From contig CAVRHY010000005.1 of NCBI GenBank assembly GCA_963721105.1, positions 468,706-532,705 of the forward strand: 64,000 nucleotides of DNA. The letters are read 5' to 3'. The position numbers and the translations under genes are program-made. Positions 56,000-63,883 of this stretch are shown here, in pieces (position 1 is the stretch's first letter; the number at the start of each line of letters is the position of its first letter). Source of the stretch: Thermohalobaculum sp963721105. GTDB taxonomy: Bacteria; Pseudomonadota; Alphaproteobacteria; Rhodobacterales; Rhodobacteraceae. The notes beneath the pieces are model-generated. The model saw nothing but the letters and a program-made list of their open reading frames with translations. It did no database searches and was not told where the DNA came from.

Positions 56000-56368
56000 A
56001 GCCGGGGTCCAGGGTCGCCGGCAGGACGACCGAGAGCAACGGCGACGACTCGGTTCCGGATCGACACATCACGGGTGCTCGACGAGCATCGAGGTCGGCG
56101 TGATCATCAGCGGTCGCGGGAACATCGTACGCGACATCTTCGACGAGAAACAGCAGGCAACGCGGCCACTTCACGTCCGCGGGCGGCGCACGAGAGCGAC
56201 CGTCAGGAGATCGACGGCAGCAAGCAGTGCTCATACGTTCACCTGCGAGGCGGCGAACAACCTGACTACGAGTTCACGACCAGCTGGTGGATTCACGCGT
56301 CATGGCCCCGAGCGTGCGAGCGGCGGACGTCCGGGCGTGGCCTGGCCGGGACGCCCACCCCGAATGGC
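56000..56368 (+). other. Probable continuation of a frameshifted coding region
   Basis: Fragments with protein-like composition occur in different frames: RGNIVRDIFDEKQQATRP around 56115-56175 and DRQEIDGSKQCSYVHLRGGE with FTTSWWIHAS around 56200-56300. They follow in order on the plus strand and are lower in GC than the flanks. No intact frame joins them, and no stop before etfA (opposite strand) can be fixed. Confidence 0.35.
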
Positions 56369-57297
56369 TCAGGGCAGCTTCTCCGCCAGCTCCGGCAGGA
56401 CCTGGAACAGGTCGCCGACCAGGCCGTAGTCGGCGACCTGGAAGATCGGCGCCTCCTCGTCCTTGTTGATGGCGACGATGACCTTCGAGTCCTTCATGCC
56501 GGCCAGGTGCTGGATGGCGCCCGAGATGCCGACGGCGATGTAGAGGTCCGGGGCCACGACCTTGCCGGTCTGGCCGACCTGCCAGTCGTTCGGGGCGTAG
56601 CCCGAGTCGACCGCGGCGCGGCTGGCGCCCATCGCGGCGCCCAGCTTGTCGGCGACCTTCTCGATCAGCGCGAAGTTCTCCTTCGAGCCCATGCCGCGGC
56701 CGCCGGAGATCACGATCTTGGCCGAGGTCAGCTCCGGCCGGTCGGAGGATTCGACCTTGTCCTCGACCCAGGACGACAGGCCGGGGTCGGCGGCGGCCTC
56801 GCCCTGCTCGACCGGGCACGCGGACTGCTCGCCGGTCGCGTCGAAGGACGCGCCGCGAACGGTCACGACCTTCTTGGCGTCCGAGGACTTCACCGTCGCG
56901 ATGGCGTTGCCGGCGTAGATCGGGCGGACGAACTCGTCCGGGCCCTTCACCTCCTGGATGTCCGAGATGACCATGACGTCCAGCATGGCGGCGACGCGGG
57001 GTGCCGTGTTCTTGCCCGAGGTCGTCGCCGGAAAGACGATGTGCTCGTAGTCGCCGGCGTATTTCAGAACCAGGTCGGTCAGCGGCTCGGCCAGCCGGTG
57101 GGCGTACTGGTCGCCGTCGACGTGGATGACCTTCTTGACGCCATCCAGCTTGGACACCGCCTCGGCCACCGAGGCGCAGTCCTTGCCGGCGCAGAGGACG
57201 TGGATGTCGCCGCCCATGTTCCTGGCGGCCGTCACCGACTTGGCGACGCCGTCGTCCAGCGTCTGGTTGTCGTGCTTCGCGATCAGCAGAACCGCCA

Positions 57298-57298
<1 letters not shown>
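56369..57298 (-). CDS. etfA: Electron transfer flavoprotein alpha subunit
   Basis: 309-aa alpha subunit of ETF, which accepts electrons from acyl-CoA and dimethylglycine/sarcosine-type dehydrogenases and passes them to ETF-quinone oxidoreductase. VLLIAKHDNQTL at the start, VFPATTSGKNTAPRVAAML, and the FAD-binding C-domain VISGGRGMGSKENFALIEKV, GQTGKVVAPDLYIAVGISGA and VAINKDEEAPIFQVADYGLV. The start overlaps the etfB stop by one base (TAATG). Confidence 0.96.
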
Positions 57299-58059
<761 letters not shown>

Positions 58060-58290
58060 CGCGTTCTCCTTGATCGGAGTTCGGAGGCGCGTCTAGCGCG
58101 TTTCGGCCGCCGACCATACCGAAAAATCGACGCGCCCCGGCGCTCGGGCGGCATCGCCGCCAGACATCACGAGGCGGGTCGGTCGCGGCCCCCGCCCCGC
58201 AGCGGCCCCGGCCGCCCGGCCGCCGCAGCCCCCTACCTCAGCAAATGGCGCTGCCCGGCATGGAGGCGGTGCGGCCGCCGCTACCAATGG

Positions 58291-58863
58291 TCAGCGATTG
58301 GCGCCCGGCACCCAGAGCACGTCGCGCGCGCCGTTTTCGTTGGCGGCGCGCGAGGCGACGAAGAACCAGTCGGACAGCCGGTTCAGATAGCGGAGCGCAT
58401 GCCCGTTGACCGCCTCGCGCCCGGCCAGCTCGACGGCCAGCCGCTCGGCGCGCCGGCTGACGGTGCGGCAGAGGTGCAGGTGCGCCGCCAGTGCCGTCCC
58501 GCCCGGCAGCACGAAGCTCCGCAGCGGCTTCAGCGCGCCATTCATCGCGTCGATCTCGGCCTCCAGCCGGTCGACCTGCGCCTCGTTCATGCGCAGCGGC
58601 GTGTATTCGGCCTCGGCATCCGCCTCGATGTCCGGCCGGCAGAGGTCGGCGCCGAGGTCGAAGAGGTCGTTCTGGATGCGCGCCAGCGCCGCGTCCATCT
58701 CGTCCTCCGCGTGCAGCCGGGCAAGGCCGACCGCGGCGTTCGTCTCGTCGACCGTGCCATAGGCCGAGACCCGCAGCGCGTGCTTCGCGACCCGCGCGCC
58801 GTTGCCCAGCGCCGTCTCGCCGGCATCCCCGGTGCGCGTGTAGATGCGGTTCAGGACGACCAT
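58291..58863 (-). CDS. Cob(I)yrinic acid a,c-diamide adenosyltransferase (PduO type)
   Basis: 190-aa trimeric adenosyltransferase making adenosylcobalamin from cob(I)alamin and ATP. RIYTRTGDAGETALGNG is the ATP loop; FVLPGGTALAAHLHLCRTVS and RRAERLAVEL carry the conserved Arg/Glu pairs; YLNRLSDWFFVASRAAN is the C-terminal signature. It sits in the conserved twin-helix protein - adenosyltransferase - etfB - etfA order, with only a few bases to its upstream neighbour. Confidence 0.95.
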   Translation of the reverse strand: MVVLNRIYTRTGDAGETALGNGARVAKHALRVSAYGTVDETNAAVGLARLHAEDEMDAALARIQNDLFDLGADLCRPDIEADAEAEYTPLRMNEAQVDRLEAEIDAMNGALKPLRSFVLPGGTALAAHLHLCRTVSRRAERLAVELAGREAVNGHALRYLNRLSDWFFVASRAANENGARDVLWVPGANR

Positions 58864-58870
58864 GCCTCCC

Positions 58871-59059
58871 TCACCCCGCCGCCAGCGCCATCAGCACCAG
58901 CAGGATTACCGCCGTGAACTGCGCGGCGATGCGCAGCTGCATCATCTTGTTCTGCCGGCGCGAGCTCATCTTGCCGCTGCCGAACCCGCCGATCCCCGTC
59001 GCCAGCACCGCCACCGTCGCGAAGCACGCGATGCAGGCCAGGTAAAAGAAGAAGTTCAT
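58871..59059 (-). CDS. Twin transmembrane helix small protein (HIG1-like)
   Basis: 62-aa membrane protein with two helices (FYLACIACFATVAVLATGIG and FTAVILLVLMALAAG) separated by a basic loop containing SSRRQNKMMQLRIAAQ, the hypoxia-induced-gene-1-like motif. In alphaproteobacteria relatives lie beside the PduO adenosyltransferase, as here. Mitochondrial HIG1 homologues affect cytochrome oxidase supercomplexes; a role here is unproven. Confidence 0.88.
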   Translation of the reverse strand: MNFFFYLACIACFATVAVLATGIGGFGSGKMSSRRQNKMMQLRIAAQFTAVILLVLMALAAG

Positions 59060-59068
59060 GCCGCCTCC

Positions 59069-59897
59069 TCAGCCGCGCATCAGGATGCCGTCGAGCCATC
59101 GCGCCGGCAGCAGCCGCTTCATGCCCCCCACCATATAGGTCGGTCCCGTCACATAGTAACGCGGCGCCGGGCGGCGGCTTTCCAGCGCGCGGACCAGTGT
59201 TCGCGTTACCGCCTCCGGCCCCAGCTCCATGAAGTCGCGGCTTGCCGTCGGTTGCGTAGAGCCGCGGCTCCAGCACCTGGCGGTAGAATGCCGCCCAGGG
59301 CGTGTCGGCCTTCTCGACCCAGCGCTCGTAATGCGCCTGCGCGTTCTGGCGAAACCGCGTTCCGATCGGCCCGGGCTCGATCAGCACGACCTCGACGCCG
59401 GTGCCGCGCATCTCCAGCCGCAGCGCGTCCGAGTATCCCTCGACCGCGAACTTCGTCGCGACGTAAGCGCCCCGCATCCGCGCCGCCACCAGCCCCAGCA
59501 CCGAGGAGCACTGCACGACCCGCCCCCAGCCGCGCCGCCGCATCGCCGGGATCGCCAGCCGCGTCAGCTCGTGCCAGCCGAAGAAGTTCGCCTCGAAGAT
59601 CTCGCGCAAGCCGTCGGTCGGCACGTCCTCCAGCGCCCCGGGCAGCGCCCAGGCGCCGTTGTTGAACAGCGCGTCCGGCCCCCCTCCGGTCGCCTCGGCG
59701 ACCTCGGCGAAGGCGGCGCGGATCGAGCCCGCGTCCTGGTAGTCGAGCCGCAGGCACTCCAGCCCCTCGCCGCGCAGCCGCTCGACGTCGGCGGCCTTGC
59801 GGCAGGTGGCGAAGACGCGCCAGCCGCGCTTGGCCAGCGCGTGCGCCGCGTCGTGGCCGATGCCCGACGAGCAGCCGGTGATCAGGACGGACTTCAT
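59069..59897 (-). CDS. SDR family oxidoreductase (frameshifted near 3' end)
   Basis: Short-chain dehydrogenase: SVLITGCSSGIGHDAAHAL, NNGAWALPGALEDV, VVQCSSVLGLVAARMRGAYV ATK with the catalytic Ser/Tyr/Lys, and VLIEPGPIGTRF. Near 59239 the frame breaks after YATDGKPR; the next frame reads DFMELGPEAVTRTLVRALES and ends LDGILMRG at 59069, giving 275 aa. Its stop is ten bases from the start of the twin-helix protein gene, so they may be co-transcribed. Confidence 0.88.
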
Positions 59898-59991
59898 CGG
59901 CCGCGCGGTAGCAGGCCGCCCGGCCGCCGGCAAGGCCGCCCCGCGCCGCCGGTTGCCAGCGCGCCCCCGGCGGAGTATCCGGGGCGGGCGT

Positions 59992-60064
59992 GGCCTCGTA
60001 GCTCAGGGGATAGAGCAACCGCCTCCTAAGCGGTAGGTCGCAGGTTCGAATCCTGCCGGGGCTA
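59992..60064 (+). tRNA. tRNA-Arg (CCU)
   Basis: Plus-strand tRNA: acceptor GGCCTCG pairs with CGGGGCT (two G-T pairs), D arm GCTC...GAGC, anticodon arm ACCGC-CTCCTAA-GCGGT with CCT in the loop, T arm GCAGG-TTCGAAT-CCTGC, discriminator A. CCA is not encoded. It marks the boundary between the conserved etf block and the accessory DNA to its right; no duplicated 3' end (attR) was found inside the window. Confidence 0.95.
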
Positions 60065-60149
60065 CGCCCGCCATCCCCCGCCTGACCGCCGGTCGCCCGC
60101 TGGCCGCCCGCCGCCGGGCAGCCGTGCCCCGGGCCCGCATATCGTCCGA

Positions 60150-60208
60150 TTAGCAACAAATTAGCGAAGGATCGTTACCTATCGGATTGTCGAACTGGTT
60201 GCCGAATT
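60150..60208 (-). repeat. Copy B of the duplicated 60-72 bp element
   Basis: On the plus strand it reads TTAGCAACAAATTA, AAGGATCGTT, then TTGTCGAA and TTGCCGAA spaced 12 bases. The reverse complement of 36582-36653 aligns without gaps; the 14-, 10-, 8- and 8-base blocks are identical. It lies 26 bases upstream of the winged-helix-like gene, so in this copy it could also be its control region. Confidence 0.85.
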
Positions 60209-60233
60209 CCGCGACGATCCGAAAGGCCCGCCC

Positions 60234-60811
60234 ATGCCCAATTACGCCGCCCCGCCGCAACCGACGCCACCACGGCGCCGGCCGAGCCCGTCGCCCACGC
60301 CGTCGAGACGCTGCTCTCCCAGCTCGAGCGCGAGCAGGCATGGCTCGCCGACCTCCGCGCCGACACCGAGCGCTCCGAGCGCGCATGCCAGCGCCTGCTG
60401 GCCTCGGTCGAATCGGCGATCGGCACGCTGCCGGCCGAGCAGGCCCGCCCCTTCTACCTCCGCATCATGCGCCAGCGCCTCGACACCCCCCGCATGGGCC
60501 GCCCGCCGCGAGACGGCCGCCAGGCCGCGGTGCTCGACCTGCTGGCCTTCCGCGGCGAAGGCCCCGTCACCAACGCCGAGATCCGCGCGCATCTCGAGCA
60601 GCACGGCCTCAAGTCCAGCGTCGGCTATGTCGGCGGTCTCCTCTCGACGCTGGCAAAGGACGAGATCCTGATGCGCCTGTCGATGGGCCGCTACGCCATC
60701 AACACCAACCACGACCGCCTCCGCCACCTCCGCTGGCGCCGCGTGGCCGAGTCCGAGTTCGAGCTGCTGAAGGCGCAGCGGAAGCTGCTGAAGTCGGGAA
60801 CGGTCCCGTAG
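60234..60811 (+). CDS. Hypothetical protein with coiled coil and winged-helix-like domain (frameshifted)
   Basis: The coding signal runs from ETLLSQLEREQAWLADLRAD through a coiled coil (DTERSERACQRLLASVESA) into a GRQAAVLDLLAFRGEGPVTN helix-turn-helix-like stretch, SVGYVGGLLSTLAKDEILMR and a basic end. The ATG at 60234 (PNYAAPPQPT) is in a different frame, and one base must be restored near 60265 to give 192 aa; otherwise the first in-frame ATG is 60467. Probably a DNA-binding protein. The stop is two bases before the presumed insertion-sequence end. Confidence 0.55.
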
Positions 60812-60812
60812 G

Positions 60813-61864
60813 TGTGCCCGGAGTGTGATGGCGTATCGTTCTGCCGTCATGCGAGGGAGGGGCTATGGGCCAGGTACTGCACGGAAGCGCCGCGACCACG
60901 CACGCCGTCCGAGCTGCGATACAGCGATCGCAGGCTTCGATCGCGGAGCTGAGCCGGCGATACGGGATCAACCCGAAGACGGTGGCGAAGTGGCGTAAGC
61001 GCGAGACCGTCGCCGATGCGCCGATGGGGCCGAAGGAACGCCGCTCGTCCGTTCTCAGCAAGGAGGAGGAGGCGCTGGTCGTCGCCTTCCGCCGCCACAC
61101 GCTGCTGCCGCTCGACGACTGCCTCTACGCCCTTCAGGCGACGATCCCGCATCTGACGCGATCTTCGCTTCATCGTTGCTTGCAGCGCCACGAGATCAGC
61201 CGATTGCCGGAGGTGGAGGGCTCAAAGCCGAAGACGGCGTTCAAGGCATATCCCATCGGCTTCTTCCACATCGACATCGCCGAGGTCCGGACCGAGGAGG
61301 GCAAGCTCTACCTGCTCGTCGCCATCGACCGGACCAGCAAGTTCGCCTTCGCCGAGCTGCACGAGAGGGCGACGCGGCGCGTGGCCGCCGACTTCCTGCG
61401 CCGCCTGGTCGAGGCCGTTCCCTACCGGATCCACACGGTACTGACCGACAACGGCACGCACTTCACCGAGCCGACCGGCGACGGCTGGAAGCCCGCGGAC
61501 ATCAGGCGGATGAGGGCCGCCGGTGAGCTGTTCCGCTGCCACTCCTTCGAACTCGCCTGCGCCGACCTCGACATCGAGCATCGGCTCACGAAGCCGAACC
61601 ACCCGTGGACCAACGGCCAGGTCGAACGGATGAACCGCACGCTCAAGGACGCGACCGTCCGCCGCTACCACTACGAGACCCACGACGCGCTGCGGGCGCA
61701 TCTCAGCACGTTCATCGACGCCTACAATTTCGCCAGGCGCCTGAAGACGCTTCGAGGCCTCACGCCGTTCGAGTTCATCGCCCAGAGATGGACATCTGAG
61801 CCGCACCGCTTCAGACTTCATCCAGACCATCTCATCCCGGGACCGAACACGTAGGGTGGGCACC
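60813..61864 (+). mobile_element. IS481-type insertion sequence
   Basis: Limits are tentative: short inverted ends (GTGCCC at 60814-60819 and GGGCAC at 61858-61863) bracket the transposase gene. A target duplication could not be identified. The left end falls directly after the stop of the preceding gene. Confidence 0.5.
60865..61854 (+). CDS. IS481 family transposase
   Basis: 329-aa DDE transposase. N-terminal helix-turn-helix: ASIAELSRRYGINPKTVAKW; catalytic core with HIDIAEV (first Asp), VLTDNGTHFTEP (second Asp) and NGQVERMNRTLKDATV (Glu). The C-terminal AYNFARRLKTLRGLTPFEFI is typical of IS481/IS3-like integrases. The frame is intact, so the element may still be active. Confidence 0.93.
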   Translation: MGQVLHGSAATTHAVRAAIQRSQASIAELSRRYGINPKTVAKWRKRETVADAPMGPKERRSSVLSKEEEALVVAFRRHTLLPLDDCLYALQATIPHLTRSSLHRCLQRHEISRLPEVEGSKPKTAFKAYPIGFFHIDIAEVRTEEGKLYLLVAIDRTSKFAFAELHERATRRVAADFLRRLVEAVPYRIHTVLTDNGTHFTEPTGDGWKPADIRRMRAAGELFRCHSFELACADLDIEHRLTKPNHPWTNGQVERMNRTLKDATVRRYHYETHDALRAHLSTFIDAYNFARRLKTLRGLTPFEFIAQRWTSEPHRFRLHPDHLIPGPNT

Positions 61865-61917
61865 ACCACGATAACGCCGGCCGGCACAAACGCCGCCCGG
61901 CCGCCAACCCTGCGCGC

Positions 61918-62388
61918 CTAGTTGTCCGCGTCTCCGCCGAGGCCCGGCCCGCCATGCATGAACGCGGCGATTTCCTTCATCGTCAGGCTGCCGTCGTGAT
62001 CCGTGTCGGCATACTTGAACAGGCGGGCGTGCACGGCCTGGACTTCCTCCAGCGACAGCTTTCCGTTCCCGTCCTGGTCGGCCAGGGCGAACATCATCAG
62101 CATCATGTGCCGATCCATGCCGCGGTCGTCATCGTCGTGCATGGGGTGGCCCATCATGCCCTGCCCCATCATGCCGTAGCCGCCGTAGCCGCCCATCATG
62201 CCGGGACCCATGCCCTGGCCCATGCCGTAGCCGCCCATCATGCCCGGGCCCATGCCCTGCCCCATCATGCCGCCCTGCTGACCGGAGGGCCGCGGCGCGG
62301 GCTGCTCCTGCTGGCCCTGCTGCATCTGCGCCGCCGCGACGCCCGCCGTCATGGCGACCGCCGCCACGCCCATGAGAAGTGTCCGCAT
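61918..62388 (-). CDS. Exported EF-hand protein with a Met/Gly-rich region
   Basis: 156-aa protein. Signal peptide MRTLLMGVAAVAMTAGVAAA; a Met/Gly/Tyr repeat region (GMGPGMMGGYGMGQ twice, about residues 40-75) with His/Asp cluster HPMHDDDDRGMDRHMM; and two EF-hand loops at the C-terminus, DQDGNGKLSLEE and DTDHDGSLTMKE, with all the Ca2+-ligand positions plausible. The Met/His-rich part could bind copper. ATG 62388 follows GGAAGGA. Probably a periplasmic metal-binding protein. Confidence 0.82.
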   Translation of the reverse strand: MRTLLMGVAAVAMTAGVAAAQMQQGQQEQPAPRPSGQQGGMMGQGMGPGMMGGYGMGQGMGPGMMGGYGGYGMMGQGMMGHPMHDDDDRGMDRHMMLMMFALADQDGNGKLSLEEVQAVHARLFKYADTDHDGSLTMKEIAAFMHGGPGLGGDADN

Positions 62389-62706
62389 ATCCGTGTCCTT
62401 CCGTCGAGATCCGGCCACCCGCATCCGCCCGCCCTCGCGGCGGCGGAAGACCGGCCGTGCTTCGTCAACGGCAGAAGACTGCCCCGGTTTCCCCGCCCCC
62501 GCCTTGACCCACCTCAAAAGCGCGTCATCGGCGCAGGCGGCCCGTGCGTCGCCGTCGTCCCCGCCCATCCCTCCCGTGGTCCGCGCGAAGGCGGGGACCT
62601 CCCACCGCCACGCGCCACCGCACGGGATGCCCGCCTTCGCGGGCATGACGGCATTTCCCGGCGGTCTGGTCTTGCGTCATTCCCGCGAAAGCGGGAATCT
62701 CCTCGC
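62389..62706. other. Gap containing three alternating palindromes
   Basis: No gene. Palindromes at 62579-62598, 62627-62646 and 62679-62698 alternate in orientation at 48-52 base intervals up to the GIY-YIG start. Confidence 0.7.
62579..62698. repeat. REP/BIME-like palindrome array, left part
   Basis: Three units. 62579-62598 forward (GTCCGCGC-GAAG-GCGGGGAC, one stem mismatch). 62627-62646 reverse (ATGCCCGC-CTTC-GCGGGCAT). 62679-62698 forward (ATTCCCGC-GAAA-GCGGGAAT). Forward units are preceded by GTC-like bases and followed by CTCC; reverse units mirror this. The last copy, with its flanks (62675-62702), is repeated exactly at 63019-63046. Confidence 0.9.
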
Positions 62707-63000
62707 ATGCCCAAGCACTTCTTCGTCTACATGATGACGAACCGCCCGCAGGGCACGCTCTACACCGGCGTCACCAGCGACCTGCCCGGCCGCGTCTGGC
62801 AGCACCGCAGCAACGCCGCCGACGGCTTCACGAAGCGCTACACCCTGCACCGCCTGGTCTGGTTCGAGCCGCAGGCCGACGCCGAGAATGCCATCACGCG
62901 CGAAAAGCGCCTGAAGAAGTGGCGCCGCGCCTGGAAACTCCGCCTGATCGAGGCGCAGAATCCCGACTGGCGCGACCTCTACGAGGACATCTGCCGCTGA
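62707..63000 (+). CDS. GIY-YIG nuclease family protein (UPF0213-like)
   Basis: 97-aa single-domain GIY-YIG endonuclease-like protein: FFVYMMTNRPQGTLYTGVTS holds the two Tyr motifs, LPGRVWQHRS the catalytic Arg/His region, and NAITREKRLKKWRRAWKLRL a basic helix with the conserved Glu. It starts four bases after one copy of a 28-bp palindromic repeat and ends 18 bases before an identical copy. Small GIY-YIG proteins of this type are uncharacterised; DNA-structure or mobile-element nuclease activity is possible. Confidence 0.9.
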   Translation: MPKHFFVYMMTNRPQGTLYTGVTSDLPGRVWQHRSNAADGFTKRYTLHRLVWFEPQADAENAITREKRLKKWRRAWKLRLIEAQNPDWRDLYEDICR

Positions 63001-63364
63001 CCGCCTGCGCCCACCCCTCGTCATTCCCGCGAAAGCGGGAATCTCCGCGGAACCACTCCCCCACACTGCAAGAGATGCCCGCCTCCGCGAGCATGACAAC
63101 GGCGCCGCCGCCCGCCACCCCGCCGTCGTCCCCGCGAAGGCGGGGACCTCCATCCGTTCCGCACACCGGCACGAGATGCCCGCCTTCGCGGGCATGACGG
63201 CCAACGCCGCCGCCCGCCACCCCTCTCGGCGTCCCCGCGAAGGCGGGGACCTCCCACCGCTCTGGCCCAAGGCTTCCGATATTAAGCCGCTTGCGCTACA
63301 TATAGCGGGCCGGAGGGTGACACACCCCTTCTTGTAGATTCTGAACCTCGCAAGGCCCGCAACC
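63001..63364. other. Gap containing five alternating palindromes
   Basis: No gene between the GIY-YIG gene and the next one. Palindrome cores at 63023, 63075, 63128, 63176 and 63231. The last 100 bases are less GC-rich and include the start region of the nuclease-like gene. Confidence 0.7.
63023..63250. repeat. REP/BIME-like palindrome array, right part
   Basis: Five units in strict alternation: 63023-63042 forward (AT-TCCC type), 63075-63094 reverse (one mismatch), 63128-63147 forward (GTCCCCGC-GAAG-GCGGGGAC), 63176-63195 reverse (ATGCCCGC type) and 63231-63250 forward (GTCCCCGC type). Start-to-start spacing is 52, 53, 48 and 55 bases. Confidence 0.92.
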
Positions 63365-63883
63365 ATGGCGAACCGGAAGAAGTGGGAACATTTCGAGAGA
63401 CTAGTCGCCGCCGTGCATCGGGCAGCAGATGAGGGCGCCGATGTGCGTTGGAACGAGAAGATTAACGGCAGACAGTTCGATGTCGTCGTGCGCTACACGA
63501 AAGGATTATACAACTTTTTGATCGTTGTCGAGTGCAAGGACTACAAAACGCCCGTCCCGGTGAGTGACGTAGAGGCGTTCGTTACAAAGTCACGATCTGC
63601 AAAAGCGAACCGTGCTATTATTGCAAGCAGCTGCGGGTTTCAGTCGGGCGCCGCTAAAGTTGCAAGGGAACACGATATAGTTCTTCTGCACTTCCAGGAG
63701 CGCGATAGAGACTACGCCAAGTATGGGCAGATTTTCAACGGAAAGATTGAAGTTCGGCATATCACTGAGATCGCGCTACATTTTCAAGACGGAAAAGTCT
63801 TCTACCTCTCGACTTTCTCGAACGAGGTGGAATACTGCTTCGCACGCTCGAGATTTTTTTGGTCCTCGGATTTCTTCCATTGA
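63365..63883 (+). CDS. PD-(D/E)xK (Mrr-like) nuclease, probably frameshifted and continuing past the window
   Basis: Restriction-endonuclease-fold protein: WEHFERLVAAVHR helix, then QFDVVVRY, LIVVECKDYKTPV (the D ... ExK catalytic motif) and RAIIASSCGFQSGAAKVARE. GC content is clearly lower than in the rest of the window, so recent transfer is likely. A run of seven T (63854-63860) precedes an early stop; in another frame the sequence continues SIDKLIEAHTPLEDTEIKDG to the window end, so the gene is probably longer and one base is wrong in the T run. Confidence 0.8.
   Translation: MANRKKWEHFERLVAAVHRAADEGADVRWNEKINGRQFDVVVRYTKGLYNFLIVVECKDYKTPVPVSDVEAFVTKSRSAKANRAIIASSCGFQSGAAKVAREHDIVLLHFQERDRDYAKYGQIFNGKIEVRHITEIALHFQDGKVFYLSTFSNEVEYCFARSRFFWSSDFFH

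Noticed and set aside
60150..60386. 78-residue minus-strand protein ending in GNDPSLICC
   Set aside because: Only the last ~20 residues are shared with the second copy of the element; the rest is antisense to a better-supported gene.
62579..63250. CRISPR array
   Set aside because: Units are self-complementary, alternate in orientation and differ in sequence; intervening segments are not of fixed length and no cas gene is present.
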